A stretch of 40,494 bases of DNA from Planctomycetota bacterium. GTDB taxonomy: Bacteria; Planctomycetota; Phycisphaerae; Sedimentisphaerales; Anaerohalosphaeraceae. A program made the position numbers and the translations under genes. Position 1 is the stretch's first letter, and every line of letters starts with the position of its first letter. Under the pieces are notes generated by a model. That model worked only from the letters and a program-made list of their open reading frames with translations, did not search any database and was not told the origin of the DNA. Positions 12,559 through 21,773 of the stretch are shown here, piece after piece. The DNA lies in the NCBI GenBank assembly GCA_013349435.1, contig DUZQ01000018.1, positions 1 through 40,494 on the forward strand. Direction: 5' to 3'.

Positions 12559-15348
12559 TTAATCCTCAAATTCGACAGCATTTTCACAATCCAGCTCGAA
12601 TACATCACCCTCAGGCGCATCGCTGTAAATATTCCAGTCAATCTCGATTATGTATGGCAGGTGAGCGTCGAGCGCCACAGCGGCTATAGTCTCTCTGCTC
12701 CATCTCAAACCGCCGTAAGGATCCGGTTCGCCGTTGAGCAGCCAATCCCGCGATTCTCCGCCTTTATGCGGCCACGGGCTCAACAATTCCGTCTTGTAAA
12801 GCTCCGCGGCCTGCCATTCCGTGCCGCTGTATCGCTCGGTTATCGGCTCATCGGCGGTTCCACCCCTTCTCAATGTGCCTTCGCCCGATGACGGGTCGCA
12901 GGTGAAGCTTTCCTCTATTATGCCGTGCGGTCCTAAGTCTGCGTAAGCAAAATAGACAGTATCATCATCCTTGTCCGGCTTGAATGTTATATCCGCAAAA
13001 CCAAGCAGGCAAGTGTCCCTATCCTCGGAAGGATAAGAAGTATAGGCCCGGTAACATACCTTCATTGCCAGGTGAGACCTTCCGAAGATTTTCGGATAAT
13101 CTTCGCTATAAACTATGACGCCTGCCATCTGTCCGATTCCGGGAATGTCGGTATCGCCATAGTAATACCATTCGCCCGAAGGAATGCCCGTCACTACATA
13201 CCCACCACTGTCGGTCGTAGAACCTAACTCGTAGCCGCAGTCGGCGAAGTCGGTTTTGCCGTAACCGCCGCCGCCGGCAGAAATCCACTTGTACTCCAGC
13301 AAGTCAACGGCATTTACCCTCTCCTCGCCGTAATTAAGTGCGTCCAGACGAGAGGGCCGTATCTGCATGGGCTGGTTATGTGTTCCGCCCTGGAATCTCT
13401 GGTAAGTGTAGCCTGTTATCCACTCCTCGGCGTCCACGTATTTGAACAGGACGAGCATCTCCCGCATATTATTTACGAGGTCGTGATGCAGCTCGTATTC
13501 CGGAATTCGCATCGGCTTGTATGTCTCCGGTGCATCGGGCGGCTCAACATCGGCGACAATTACATCCTTTAACAATTTATAATAAACGCCGTGATGCTCT
13601 ACGGGATAATTCTCCGGCCATATCATTCCCGGCCGCCAGCGTATAGCGATAGAAGTGTCAACAAATTCGCCTTCGTCCTGAACGTGCTCGGTTTGCACCG
13701 GGTCATGACGCTGGCTAAGATTAATAAACTTCTGCTCATTTTGACTCAGAGCCTTGTTATACTTTTGTGCCATAGTATTTATATCTATGACTTCAAAAAA
13801 ATGTTTAAATTCGCTATAGATACCATCATAAATGTTTTGGCTGCCTACGAGATATTGTCCTTTGGTAATTCCAAAATAATCATTTGGATCCCCCATATCC
13901 TGCGGCCACATCTTAGCATACGTACCATCTTGCAGCCGCACGCGACCCATAGAATGCTTCCAAGTGCGGCGCCAGCAGCCCACTGCCTCGGGGAAAGGGG
14001 ATGTTGGATTACCCAATCTGAAGGCGTCTAACCTGTTTCTGTGAACGCCTAAATTCATTGTAGGCGTCTGCGGGTCCCAATACCAGTCATACTCACCTAT
14101 TATTTTCAGGCTCAGTTCAAACGCCGAGCAATTACAATTCCAGTATTCGTCCAGAAAATTTTCAAAGCTCGGATGCTGCGGCACTCTGTCGGGATGATAT
14201 ACACCGACCAGCCAGTAATCCTGCCAGTCGGCGTGAACGCCCGGCTCCACGTCTATATTTTCGACATAGCAGGTATAATACTCGCCGTCATTGACTTTGA
14301 TATCGCCCGGGTAATAAGTTGTTCCTGCCTGCCAATCGACGGCCTCCTCTTTTTTGCGCTTCTTCCACTGGGCAATCCAATCATCATCGACGGGTAGTAC
14401 GAATCGCTTTCCGGCGATTTCGGCAACGGCCAGCACCCACTCCTGGTAAGCGGTGCTCAACTTATAGCTGTGCTTGAACATAGTCAGATTCAGGCCGGCG
14501 AGCCGGCTGTCAAACGGATGCGGGTCGTCCACAATATAGGGGCTATTTTTTTCCGGCCAGATACCCTTCCAGCCGTTCGGTTCGGCAGGTATATCCTCAG
14601 GGTCGTAAGCACGGTTCCATTCGCCGCCGATCGTGCCTGTTATGTTCTCCGGGGCTAATGAACCCTTTGTTATGTGCCGCTTGGCGAATTCCACCGGAAA
14701 AAACCTCCTCCTGCAGGCATCATCATCTTTCACTGGCACCACCTGCTCGTAAGGGTCTGTCTGCCGGGGCAGCCATTTATATGCAGGCAGCTTGACATCA
14801 TAGGGACTGCAAGTATAAGCGGTGTTGCCGCTGCTGTGATGCAACAACCACTTGCCGGAGTTGCGGTCGAAATGGTGATACTTATTGCCCGTGGGTATCT
14901 CTCTCCAGTTCGGGTTAACGGAACCGTCCGGGTTTACCGGGCAGTTAAGCCATACGTTTCCCGCTTTTTCGTAGAGGTCAAAAAAAGTGTCCATCTGAAA
15001 ATCACAGGCGTCCGATTCCCAATCGGGGTTGATTGCGTCCTTATAGCCGTAATAATAATTACTATAAAGGCGAATCAATTCGGTTTTTGGGTTCTTAAAA
15101 AAAGTCTTTATGCTGCCGGGGTGCGCCGGTTGATCGGTAGCCAAAAAGGGAGAATCACCCCAATTGGTATGTGTTCGTATTTTCCAACCCGAGTAGTCGT
15201 TAAATCCGGCGGACTGCCAGTGAGGAAAAGGCCAGCCGCTCAGCAGCCATATCCGCTTTCGCAAGTCCTCAAAATGCTGCGATGATATTTCGCCCGCGGC
15301 TTCTATCGGCCAGCTTTCGCTTTCCCAGCTTACGGTCCCGCTTGTCAC
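12559..15348 (-). CDS. Large tail-tip / receptor-binding protein with carbohydrate-binding module
   Basis: Protein of 929 residues. GTG at 15348 is preferred to TTG at 15351 because GGAG lies seven bases before it. Near residues 340-395 a motif (WQAGTTYYPGDIKVNDGEYY, then W…YWLVG) fits a chitin/cellulose-type binding module (CBM5/12-like). The last third is rich in Gly/Tyr/Asp and beta-structure. By position, after the tape measure and three tail genes, it is the best candidate for the central tip or side fibre. It overlaps the upstream gene by four bases. Family-level assignment beyond this is not possible. Confidence 0.6.
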   Translation of the reverse strand: MTSGTVSWESESWPIEAAGEISSQHFEDLRKRIWLLSGWPFPHWQSAGFNDYSGWKIRTHTNWGDSPFLATDQPAHPGSIKTFFKNPKTELIRLYSNYYYGYKDAINPDWESDACDFQMDTFFDLYEKAGNVWLNCPVNPDGSVNPNWREIPTGNKYHHFDRNSGKWLLHHSSGNTAYTCSPYDVKLPAYKWLPRQTDPYEQVVPVKDDDACRRRFFPVEFAKRHITKGSLAPENITGTIGGEWNRAYDPEDIPAEPNGWKGIWPEKNSPYIVDDPHPFDSRLAGLNLTMFKHSYKLSTAYQEWVLAVAEIAGKRFVLPVDDDWIAQWKKRKKEEAVDWQAGTTYYPGDIKVNDGEYYTCYVENIDVEPGVHADWQDYWLVGVYHPDRVPQHPSFENFLDEYWNCNCSAFELSLKIIGEYDWYWDPQTPTMNLGVHRNRLDAFRLGNPTSPFPEAVGCWRRTWKHSMGRVRLQDGTYAKMWPQDMGDPNDYFGITKGQYLVGSQNIYDGIYSEFKHFFEVIDINTMAQKYNKALSQNEQKFINLSQRHDPVQTEHVQDEGEFVDTSIAIRWRPGMIWPENYPVEHHGVYYKLLKDVIVADVEPPDAPETYKPMRIPEYELHHDLVNNMREMLVLFKYVDAEEWITGYTYQRFQGGTHNQPMQIRPSRLDALNYGEERVNAVDLLEYKWISAGGGGYGKTDFADCGYELGSTTDSGGYVVTGIPSGEWYYYGDTDIPGIGQMAGVIVYSEDYPKIFGRSHLAMKVCYRAYTSYPSEDRDTCLLGFADITFKPDKDDDTVYFAYADLGPHGIIEESFTCDPSSGEGTLRRGGTADEPITERYSGTEWQAAELYKTELLSPWPHKGGESRDWLLNGEPDPYGGLRWSRETIAAVALDAHLPYIIEIDWNIYSDAPEGDVFELDCENAVEFED

Positions 15349-16412
15349 CAACTAATCTCCTGACCGTAAGAGGGCTTTAAGGTGCCGCCGTAAAAAGCAA
15401 TCTTGCTGCCCGAGCCGAATGAAATATTGCCGAGACCGCTGTTTAGATTCACCTCCGCAGACGGCCATATCTCGCTGATTTCACCGGCGCCCGAACCTAT
15501 TTGTTTAGGAACATCGGCGTTGATCGCCGAGCTCGCATCCAGCTTGCCGCCGTAAGCTTTGAATTGATACAGCTCCGATGTCCCGGTATCGTGAGCCCTC
15601 CAGTTGAAGGTAAAATCCTGCCATAATGTCAAGAGTCCCGTCAGGTCAACATCCGCCGCGGGTGTCGAGTCTGCAGTTCCCCAGTTGAAAGTCCCCGCAT
15701 AACCTTCACAATCGCCTATCGGGCTATCGGAGGTGATAGTGCCCTTGACGAGATTAAAATTTGTCTTGAAGGTGTCGCCGGTTTTGAGACCTTCGCAGCC
15801 GGTGCCAATGATTATCACCGCATTAGCGCCGTTGCAAATAACCTCTCTCGGAGCAATAATATCGGCATCGGCCTCCGTGGCCATATTCAAATTTCCGGCG
15901 TAATTTATCAATTTTGTAATCTCGGCCTTGTAGCTCGCATCATTGACCTTGCCCTTGATATAAAGATATGCGCCCAGGGCATTCATGATGAGCAAGTCGC
16001 ATATAGCATCGGCCGAAGCGCCTTTCGAGAGCATTACGTAACCGACTCCGGCTCCCTCCCAGATAAACTGAGGATTAGAGCCGCTGTGTATCTCGAGCTC
16101 GAGATATTCGCCGGCAAGCCCGATATTGCCATCGTAATTGCCCGCCACACGCAAGAGGGCCAAGTTCGGAGTTCCCGTCTCCGCTCCGGTCATCCCGTCT
16201 TTTATATCCTGATAGCGATCATCGGTCGTATTATAATACGCACGATTGTCGATAAAAATTTTATCGCCGTCGGCGGGTTTGGCGCAGCCGGAACCGTCCG
16301 AACACAGCCGCCAGTTGCTGCTCGTATAGCCCGGGGAGTCGTCATAATCCCACTTGCCCAAGTTACTGCCCTGGTCTCCGTCACCGTCGCCGTACCAGTA
16401 TTTGTCCGCCAT
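15345..16412 (-). CDS. Beta-rich tail surface protein
   Basis: Protein of 355 residues. Starts MADKYWYGDGDGDQGSNLGKW, a motif often seen in structural proteins that present a repetitive beta fold, and continues with Gly/Ala/Asp-rich strands without cysteines in regular spacing. Likely a tail-tip or fibre subunit. It sits between an assembly gene and the large tip protein and overlaps the latter by four bases. Confidence 0.5.
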   Translation of the reverse strand: MADKYWYGDGDGDQGSNLGKWDYDDSPGYTSSNWRLCSDGSGCAKPADGDKIFIDNRAYYNTTDDRYQDIKDGMTGAETGTPNLALLRVAGNYDGNIGLAGEYLELEIHSGSNPQFIWEGAGVGYVMLSKGASADAICDLLIMNALGAYLYIKGKVNDASYKAEITKLINYAGNLNMATEADADIIAPREVICNGANAVIIIGTGCEGLKTGDTFKTNFNLVKGTITSDSPIGDCEGYAGTFNWGTADSTPAADVDLTGLLTLWQDFTFNWRAHDTGTSELYQFKAYGGKLDASSAINADVPKQIGSGAGEISEIWPSAEVNLNSGLGNISFGSGSKIAFYGGTLKPSYGQEISW

Positions 16413-16425
16413 TTAAGAATCCCTT

Positions 16426-17025
16426 TCATTTGTATACTGCCATTATTCGATTTTCCGTTTCATGCCATCTAACGCTCATAAAACCGGAACTTCCGGCAGG
16501 AATTAACGTCTGCCATATATAATAATTACCGCTTCGTTTGGTCAGCGGAATGATGTCGTCCTCGACGAACCATCGCACCCAATTTCGCAAATCGACACTT
16601 AAATAATCGCCTTCCATTGCGATACCCGAAACCTGCACTTCCGTCTCTACCCACTGCCAAAAACCATTAGATTCGGGCGTACCGGTAGGGCCGTTGAGAG
16701 CCGTGGAAACATGATTGAATTTAGCCCTATACAGATAATCATTTCGCGTCAACTCCTCATCTTTCTCATAATTTACCCCCTCCGCCCATTTTTCATACTG
16801 CATTGTCAGCAAGCGAACTGTGTATTCGCTGTAGCCTTCCGGCGGGTCGCCCTCCGGGTCGGCGTATTTTAATCCATTTATCACTTTTGCCCAGGTAACT
16901 TTGCCGACGGCATAAGTTGGCGCTGCACGTCGCCTATAAAATTTACGCTCAAATTCGCCCGATTGCCACCGGCAAACCACATTCTTGAGCAGTTTAACGT
17001 CATTTTCACTCAATAAATAAGCCAT
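16426..17025 (-). CDS. Tail protein, unknown role
   Basis: Protein of 199 residues, beta-rich, with a helical N-terminus (LSENDVKLLKNVVCRWQSGE). Lies between two tail genes with gaps of five to thirteen bases, so part of the late operon. Could be a distal tail or connector protein. No recognisable family. Confidence 0.5.
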   Translation of the reverse strand: MAYLLSENDVKLLKNVVCRWQSGEFERKFYRRRAAPTYAVGKVTWAKVINGLKYADPEGDPPEGYSEYTVRLLTMQYEKWAEGVNYEKDEELTRNDYLYRAKFNHVSTALNGPTGTPESNGFWQWVETEVQVSGIAMEGDYLSVDLRNWVRWFVEDDIIPLTKRSGNYYIWQTLIPAGSSGFMSVRWHETENRIMAVYK

Positions 17026-17030
17026 AAATT

Positions 17031-17939
17031 TTACAGCTCCAAAACGGAGAAATCCTTGCTCTCCAAAATGTCGAATTCGAGAACGGTAATGGCCGCCGAA
17101 TCCGCCTTTTTCCTTCCCGAACCGTCCAGATACGCCGGCTGATTTACGGGCACTTTCTGGTCGTCATCGGCCTCGCCGGATTCCGAAGTTCCCATCATAA
17201 TAGCGTCATAAATAGGTTTGCCTTCGCCGTCGACGCCTACTTTTTCCCGGTAGCCGCGGTCTATTAATTTCAGCGCCCAGCCGATTCTGCGCATTTGAAA
17301 CTGATAGTGGACATGCCAGTAAAACAAGTCGGCGTTTCGCGCCGAATCGGCGGAAATATCGGCGCACTTGACGATTCCCGGCGCAAAGCCATAGAAATAG
17401 TCGGAGTTGAGGGTATCCTTATAATCGGCGGCCAACAGCGGATTGTATTCGGCCTGATTGCGGATGATAGCTAGAGTCAAATCGTAAAAAGGCCGCGTTA
17501 CCGGCGGGTCAAACGCCTCATCGGCCGAGTTGACAATCGGATCGCCATTGATGTCCCTGTCTATGGGCTCTTCGCGACCTGCAAAACCCCAGCTTATCTG
17601 CCAGGGCAATTGTAACGGACTCACAGTCGGGTCAATCTGACTCTCATCGGCCGGGCCGGCCGGACGGGTTGAATAGTGGATGGACACCTCGAACAGGCAT
17701 GGGCTCAGAGCCCGCACACTCTTGCGCTGGACCCACAGCCAAGTTTTGCTCGGGTGCCGCTCGTAAATATAAGGTATTCTTACGTTATGCGTGGCTGCGT
17801 TCCAGGCCATTTCCGGCCGGGTGAACGGGTCGTCGGCATTGTCGAACAGGACGGTGAAGACCCGGGGCGCCGAGGCCGATTCCACCCCGGCCTCATAGCC
17901 CATGTCCTCCCAGCTTTCCCTAATGTTCAATATTGCCAT
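17031..17939 (-). CDS. Tail protein, possible distal tail or baseplate component
   Basis: Protein of 302 residues directly after the tape measure gene. The first 130 residues look beta-rich with Trp and Pro (RIPYIYERHPSKTWLWVQRK), the rest mixed. In lambda-like phages the gene after the tape measure encodes a minor tail protein (M), but similarity to M is not visible. Assignment rests on position. Confidence 0.5.
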   Translation of the reverse strand: MAILNIRESWEDMGYEAGVESASAPRVFTVLFDNADDPFTRPEMAWNAATHNVRIPYIYERHPSKTWLWVQRKSVRALSPCLFEVSIHYSTRPAGPADESQIDPTVSPLQLPWQISWGFAGREEPIDRDINGDPIVNSADEAFDPPVTRPFYDLTLAIIRNQAEYNPLLAADYKDTLNSDYFYGFAPGIVKCADISADSARNADLFYWHVHYQFQMRRIGWALKLIDRGYREKVGVDGEGKPIYDAIMMGTSESGEADDDQKVPVNQPAYLDGSGRKKADSAAITVLEFDILESKDFSVLEL

Positions 17940-17942
17940 GTC

Positions 17943-19781
17943 TTATCCCAGGTTCGCCGGCACCAGGACCGACTCGGTTTGGCGATTATGGAATGGCGGC
18001 AGGCCCTTTTGCACCGCTATCAACAGCCGTTTCATATAGGTATTCATCTCGCGCAAAAACATTATCTGCTTGCGGGTATTTTCTGCCGTCTGCCGGGCGG
18101 CCTGGACCTGCGGCTCGAATTTCTTGCCCGGCTCGAATGTCAAGTACGGCGTTATCATCGGCTCCAATTTTCCCTTTTGAGTAAACTGCTTGAGAATTTC
18201 CTTGCTTTCAGGCTCAAGCGGTATTTCTTTCGGCTCGACTTTTACGGGAACTTTCATCGTGTCGCCCTCAAGCTTAGCCACTATGTTGGCCGCAAGCTCC
18301 TCTTTCAGCTCGTCTATCTCTTCCCGCAGCGCCCTCTCAGTAGCGGTCATTTCCCGCTTCACTATCTTGGGCAGCTCCTCAAGAGTGGATTCGAAGCCTT
18401 CCAGAAGGCCCGTCCAGGTGTAGTCGAACCCCTCCCCCTTCAGCCAGTGCCATACAGACACAAAAAAATTCCTGAGGTTATATCCCATATTCATTACGAT
18501 TGTATTGGTCGAATTCCAGATGTCGGTGAATATTTGTCGCCAATTTCTACCAAACCAGAGCAGTAATTCCGGAATGGTGGAACCAAAGAAATGCTTTATG
18601 TCCTCCCAGAAGCCGTAAAGGCCCAGCGACATTTTATTCCAGACAATGTCCATAATCAGCCCGGCATTGTCAATCAGGGCGCCGAATACGCTCAGGCCCT
18701 CCCTAAACTTGGTCAGGTAGTTTTTCAGTGCCTCAGCCTGCTTCATAAAGATGTCTATTACGATACCGGACGAAACCGACTTGATTTTGGTCAGCTCGCC
18801 GGCGACGTTGTCAAGCTGCTCGGCGGCTATTGCGGCAGCCCTTCCGCTTGATCCTTGCAGCAGTTTCATGTAATTCTCTATCGCCCCTGCACCTTCGTTC
18901 ACCAGGGCCGCCATTGCCGGGCCGGCCCGCTGGCCGAATATCTGCAAAATAACAGCCGTCTTTTCCGCCGGTCCCATATCAGCCATGCTTTTATTGAATT
19001 GATTGATAATGTCGGGCATGGACTTCAGCTTTCCGGCCGCGTCCACCGTCTCAACGCCCAAATCTGCTATAGCCTTCGTAGCGATGGGAACAGAGCCGCT
19101 TAATCTACCCATAATTTGGCGCATAGAAGTGCCTGCCTTCGAGCCCCTAACATTGGCCTGGGCCATAACCTGTAAAGTGGCAATAAGCTCCACCATACTT
19201 TTCTCGGCAGTTCGACCGAGCGGACCCATATATTCAAAGGCTTCACCCAGCATTGACAAGTTCATGTTGGCCTTCGTAAATCCTACGGCCAGCAAATCCA
19301 CGTCATCTCTTAGCTGGGTCGTATCATGTCCCATCCCCCTCATAATGCCGGCGGTAATGTCGCAGGCCTCGGACAGTTCAAGCTGGCCGGCGGACGCCAA
19401 ATTTAATGTGTGCGGCATGGCCGCTATGATTTCATCGGTCTTGAAGCTGGCCTGGGCCAAAAAGGTCATACCCTGGGCTACCTGATTGGCGGTAAATTCG
19501 GTTGTTTCACCCAGCCTTTTCGCCGTATCCGTAAGGTTTTTTAAGTCTTTTCCAGACGCCTCCGCCAGTGCTCCTACCCGGCTCATTGTCTTTTCAAAGG
19601 CGGCCCCGAAAAGAATCAGGGACCCCATCTGTCGGGCCCCGAAATACATGGCCACCATGCCGCCCACCCGTTTTAAGGCGGAACCCATTGCAGCTGCGGA
19701 GTGCCCGACATGACCGAATTTTCGGGATGCCTCATCCCTTGCCTTTATCAGCACACTTACACTGCTCGATGTCATTGCCAC
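17943..19781 (-). CDS. Tail tape measure protein (TP901-like)
   Basis: Protein of 612 residues from a GTG start at 19781 (or ATG 19775). Residues 60-270 match the TP901 tape-measure core: FEKTMSRVGALAEASGKDLK, then ETTEFTANQVAQGMTFLAQA, and GTSMRQIMGRL. Hydrophobic helices lie at residues 360-440 and a long charged helix near 470-510. It sets tail length and threads the tube. It directly follows the G/GT frameshift gene, the standard order. The short length implies a short siphovirus tail, by the usual rule that length scales with the tape. Confidence 0.93.
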   Translation of the reverse strand: MAMTSSSVSVLIKARDEASRKFGHVGHSAAAMGSALKRVGGMVAMYFGARQMGSLILFGAAFEKTMSRVGALAEASGKDLKNLTDTAKRLGETTEFTANQVAQGMTFLAQASFKTDEIIAAMPHTLNLASAGQLELSEACDITAGIMRGMGHDTTQLRDDVDLLAVGFTKANMNLSMLGEAFEYMGPLGRTAEKSMVELIATLQVMAQANVRGSKAGTSMRQIMGRLSGSVPIATKAIADLGVETVDAAGKLKSMPDIINQFNKSMADMGPAEKTAVILQIFGQRAGPAMAALVNEGAGAIENYMKLLQGSSGRAAAIAAEQLDNVAGELTKIKSVSSGIVIDIFMKQAEALKNYLTKFREGLSVFGALIDNAGLIMDIVWNKMSLGLYGFWEDIKHFFGSTIPELLLWFGRNWRQIFTDIWNSTNTIVMNMGYNLRNFFVSVWHWLKGEGFDYTWTGLLEGFESTLEELPKIVKREMTATERALREEIDELKEELAANIVAKLEGDTMKVPVKVEPKEIPLEPESKEILKQFTQKGKLEPMITPYLTFEPGKKFEPQVQAARQTAENTRKQIMFLREMNTYMKRLLIAVQKGLPPFHNRQTESVLVPANLG

Positions 19782-19784
19782 TTG

Positions 19785-20497
19785 TCAATTCTCCAGTTCC
19801 AACATTTTGGCTTTGTAATATTCCTGCTCGGCCCGCACGAATCTGGCTGCATGTACGAAAACCGCCGCCTGGTCATATACGCCGCCGGCCACCGGCGGCA
19901 GGCCCTTGTAGAACAGCTCGGCCATCTCGATTACCTGCCAGACATCCGGCGTTATCAGCGTTTGCGGACACTGCTCGATTTGGACTCTGCCGCTGGCTTG
20001 GCAAGCTCGGCATCCAGCACCACCGCAGCCGGGACACCGGATTCGGATGGGCTGGGCTGCACTTGGGATGTCTTTGCATTTTTTAAGGCCGGGACATCCA
20101 CGGCAGATTGCCCCGTACTGGAGGGCGACTGCGAGTCTAATTTTTTTTTATCCTCAAAATCCGGAGCCTGCCCCAGCACCTTTTGTGCCATCTCAAGGGC
20201 CTCGGTCATACCCAGAATTTGCTCAAGCTTTTCCGGGTCGAAATCGACAGGTTTGCCATCGCCATTGCAAATATTTTGCCAATCAATCAAACCGATTTTG
20301 GCCGCCCTAAAAATTCGGTCAATGCCCTCCTTGCCGAACTTTGCCCTTCCAATCGAATCGATAATGTCGGCGATTTCCTTCTGTTGGTGGCCCGTCAAGT
20401 ATCGGTAAATAAATTTCGGCCTTCTGTCCTCAGGCAGCCCCTTGTCGCTCTCAAGAACGACCTCAAACCTTGCTCGCGGATTTGTCGCCAGCGGCAT
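19785..20497 (-). CDS. Tail assembly chaperone, -1 frameshift product (GT)
   Basis: The zero frame gives the 180-residue G-like chaperone (19955-20497). A slippery heptamer A-AAA-AAT lies at 20084-20078. From there the -1 frame is open to 19785 and adds about 98 residues, giving a 237-residue GT-like protein. The -1 part includes a zinc-knuckle motif CPGCGGAGCRAC (20039-20001) and then VWQVIEMAELFYKGLPPVAGG, a helical region ending at LELEN just before the tape measure. G and GT are expected to load the tape measure before tube assembly, as in lambda. The shift position is inferred from sequence. Confidence 0.8.
19955..20497 (-). CDS. Tail assembly chaperone, unshifted (G-like)
   Basis: Protein of 180 residues. 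Helical domain at residues 25-110 (KFIYRYLTGHQQKEIADIID, then FDPEKLEQILGMTEALEMAQ), then a Ser/Pro-rich linker. Size and position between tail tube and tape measure fit the gpG class. AAAGGG lies before the ATG. See the 19785-20497 entry for the shifted form. Confidence 0.8.
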   Translation of the reverse strand: MPLATNPRARFEVVLESDKGLPEDRRPKFIYRYLTGHQQKEIADIIDSIGRAKFGKEGIDRIFRAAKIGLIDWQNICNGDGKPVDFDPEKLEQILGMTEALEMAQKVLGQAPDFEDKKKLDSQSPSSTGQSAVDVPALKNAKTSQVQPSPSESGVPAAVVLDAELAKPAAESKSSSVRKR

Positions 20498-20675
20498 TGT
20501 CTGTCCCTTTCACTTTTTTCGCTTCCTTCTTTTCCGGTTTCAGGTCCGCCAGGTACTTTTTTCGCAGGTCCGGCGGCAGGCTCCGCCAGAGGATCCTGAG
20601 CCTGTCGCCCGGGGTCGTCTCGTGGCCGCCCCGGTGCCTGCAAATTGCCTCGCGGATAGTCTCAATGTCCAGCAT
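20463..20675 (-). CDS. Small protein between tail tube and chaperone genes
   Basis: Protein of 70 residues from the ATG at 20675 (GGAG seven bases upstream). Starts LDIETIREAICRHRGGHETT, then basic and charged (LKPEKKEAKKVKG). Overlaps the start of the G-like gene in another frame. Probably a small assembly factor; no family recognised. Confidence 0.5.
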   Translation of the reverse strand: MLDIETIREAICRHRGGHETTPGDRLRILWRSLPPDLRKKYLADLKPEKKEAKKVKGTDNAAGDKSASKV

Positions 20676-20703
20676 GGGCATCTCCTTTCCATAATCGTTA
20701 AAA

Positions 20704-21639
20704 CTATACCACCGCCGCTGCTGTCAGCTTCACCGCATCGTCCGCCGTTCCACTGCTGTTATTGCACTGGCCTTCGAGGTCGTAAACTGCGATGCCGTCC
20801 CGCTCGCCAGACTTCAAAACGCGGTATTGGTACTTGGGAATGTCGATTGTCACCTTGTCTGTACCGTCATCAGCGACAAGCTGAACGACAACTTCGGTAC
20901 TGGCGGACTTTTTGGCAAAGTAGTCGTAGCCGGCCACCTTGTCGGCCTCGACCTGAAGCGTCAGGATGGGCGCAAAGTCGGTAATCATCGCGTAGGCTAT
21001 GCCGCTGTCGGCGGCGGCGTCAAGCCGGCTGATTACATTGCTATTCATATTGAGCGAGAAGCTGGCGATTTTGATAGCTTCTGTGTCGAGCGTGAAAGTG
21101 GCCCCCTTGAGCATCAGCGGCAGCGTGGCGCTCGGCGTGAAGGCGGGCACCGCCTCGTCACTGGGCGTCTGCCAGATGCCGTTAAACTCGAAATCGCAGA
21201 GAATCCGGTTACCAGTTTCGCCGTGAATTGTTATGTTGCTAACGGCGCCGGCCAGTCCCTTTTTTATACCGTCCTCCCAGGCGTCTATGCTTATCGCCTT
21301 ATCGGAGGCGTGGTTGGAATTCACGGTATAGACCTCGGACGACTTGGCAAATTTGCAGGCCTGCAAAAGTATCGCCAGGCCCGCCTCCATGCCGGCTGAG
21401 CCGCTGCAGCGAAGCTCGGTACTAAAGCTGCACACGCCCAAGCCCGGGCCGAACACGCTTGGCTCGGCATAGCCTAGGAACTTGCCGGGTCCTTTGCGCT
21501 CGATGACTTCGGAGTTATCATCTATTGTCAAATTCTCGGCCAATATCGCCTGCGTACCGGCCACTTTGGTGCCCATTGAGTCTTCAAGGGCCACCTTTAT
21601 CACCCTCAATCTTTCAACCAGAGGAGCTGCTAAAACCAT
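20704..21639 (-). CDS. Major tail tube protein
   Basis: Protein of 311 residues. The pattern (alternating strands, KVALEDSMGTKVAGTQAILA at the start, a C-terminal Ala-rich end with YDLEGQCNNSSG) fits tail tube subunits with an added C-terminal domain. By order it takes the V position, between the U-like terminator and G/GT. AAAGGAG lies before the ATG, and a strong hairpin element (21665-21754) precedes it, as for other highly expressed structural genes. Confidence 0.75.
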   Translation of the reverse strand: MVLAAPLVERLRVIKVALEDSMGTKVAGTQAILAENLTIDDNSEVIERKGPGKFLGYAEPSVFGPGLGVCSFSTELRCSGSAGMEAGLAILLQACKFAKSSEVYTVNSNHASDKAISIDAWEDGIKKGLAGAVSNITIHGETGNRILCDFEFNGIWQTPSDEAVPAFTPSATLPLMLKGATFTLDTEAIKIASFSLNMNSNVISRLDAAADSGIAYAMITDFAPILTLQVEADKVAGYDYFAKKSASTEVVVQLVADDGTDKVTIDIPKYQYRVLKSGERDGIAVYDLEGQCNNSSGTADDAVKLTAAAVV

Positions 21640-21664
21640 ATCTTTTCTCCTTTAAAATTAAAAT

Positions 21665-21754
21665 GGGGCCGCACGGAGGCTTGAAGCCCCTATGCGGCCC
21701 CTGTTCTTTCTGTTGCCCCGCCCCGCCGCCAGGCCTGGCGGCGGGGCGGGGCAA
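21665..21754 (-). promoter_or_regulatory. 5'-leader structured element plus 42-nt perfect palindrome (copy B)
   Basis: On the minus strand a 42-base perfect palindrome (21713-21754) is followed by a linker and a hairpin (GGGGCCGCA with TGCGGCCCC; inner GCATAGGGGC) at 21665-21701, then an AT-rich stretch and the tail tube ribosome site. Related elements precede capsid, decoration and large terminase genes. It may terminate upstream transcription, be an RNase III site, or stabilise the downstream mRNA. Confidence 0.65.
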
Positions 21755-21773
21755 CTATTTAACTGTCAATTTT

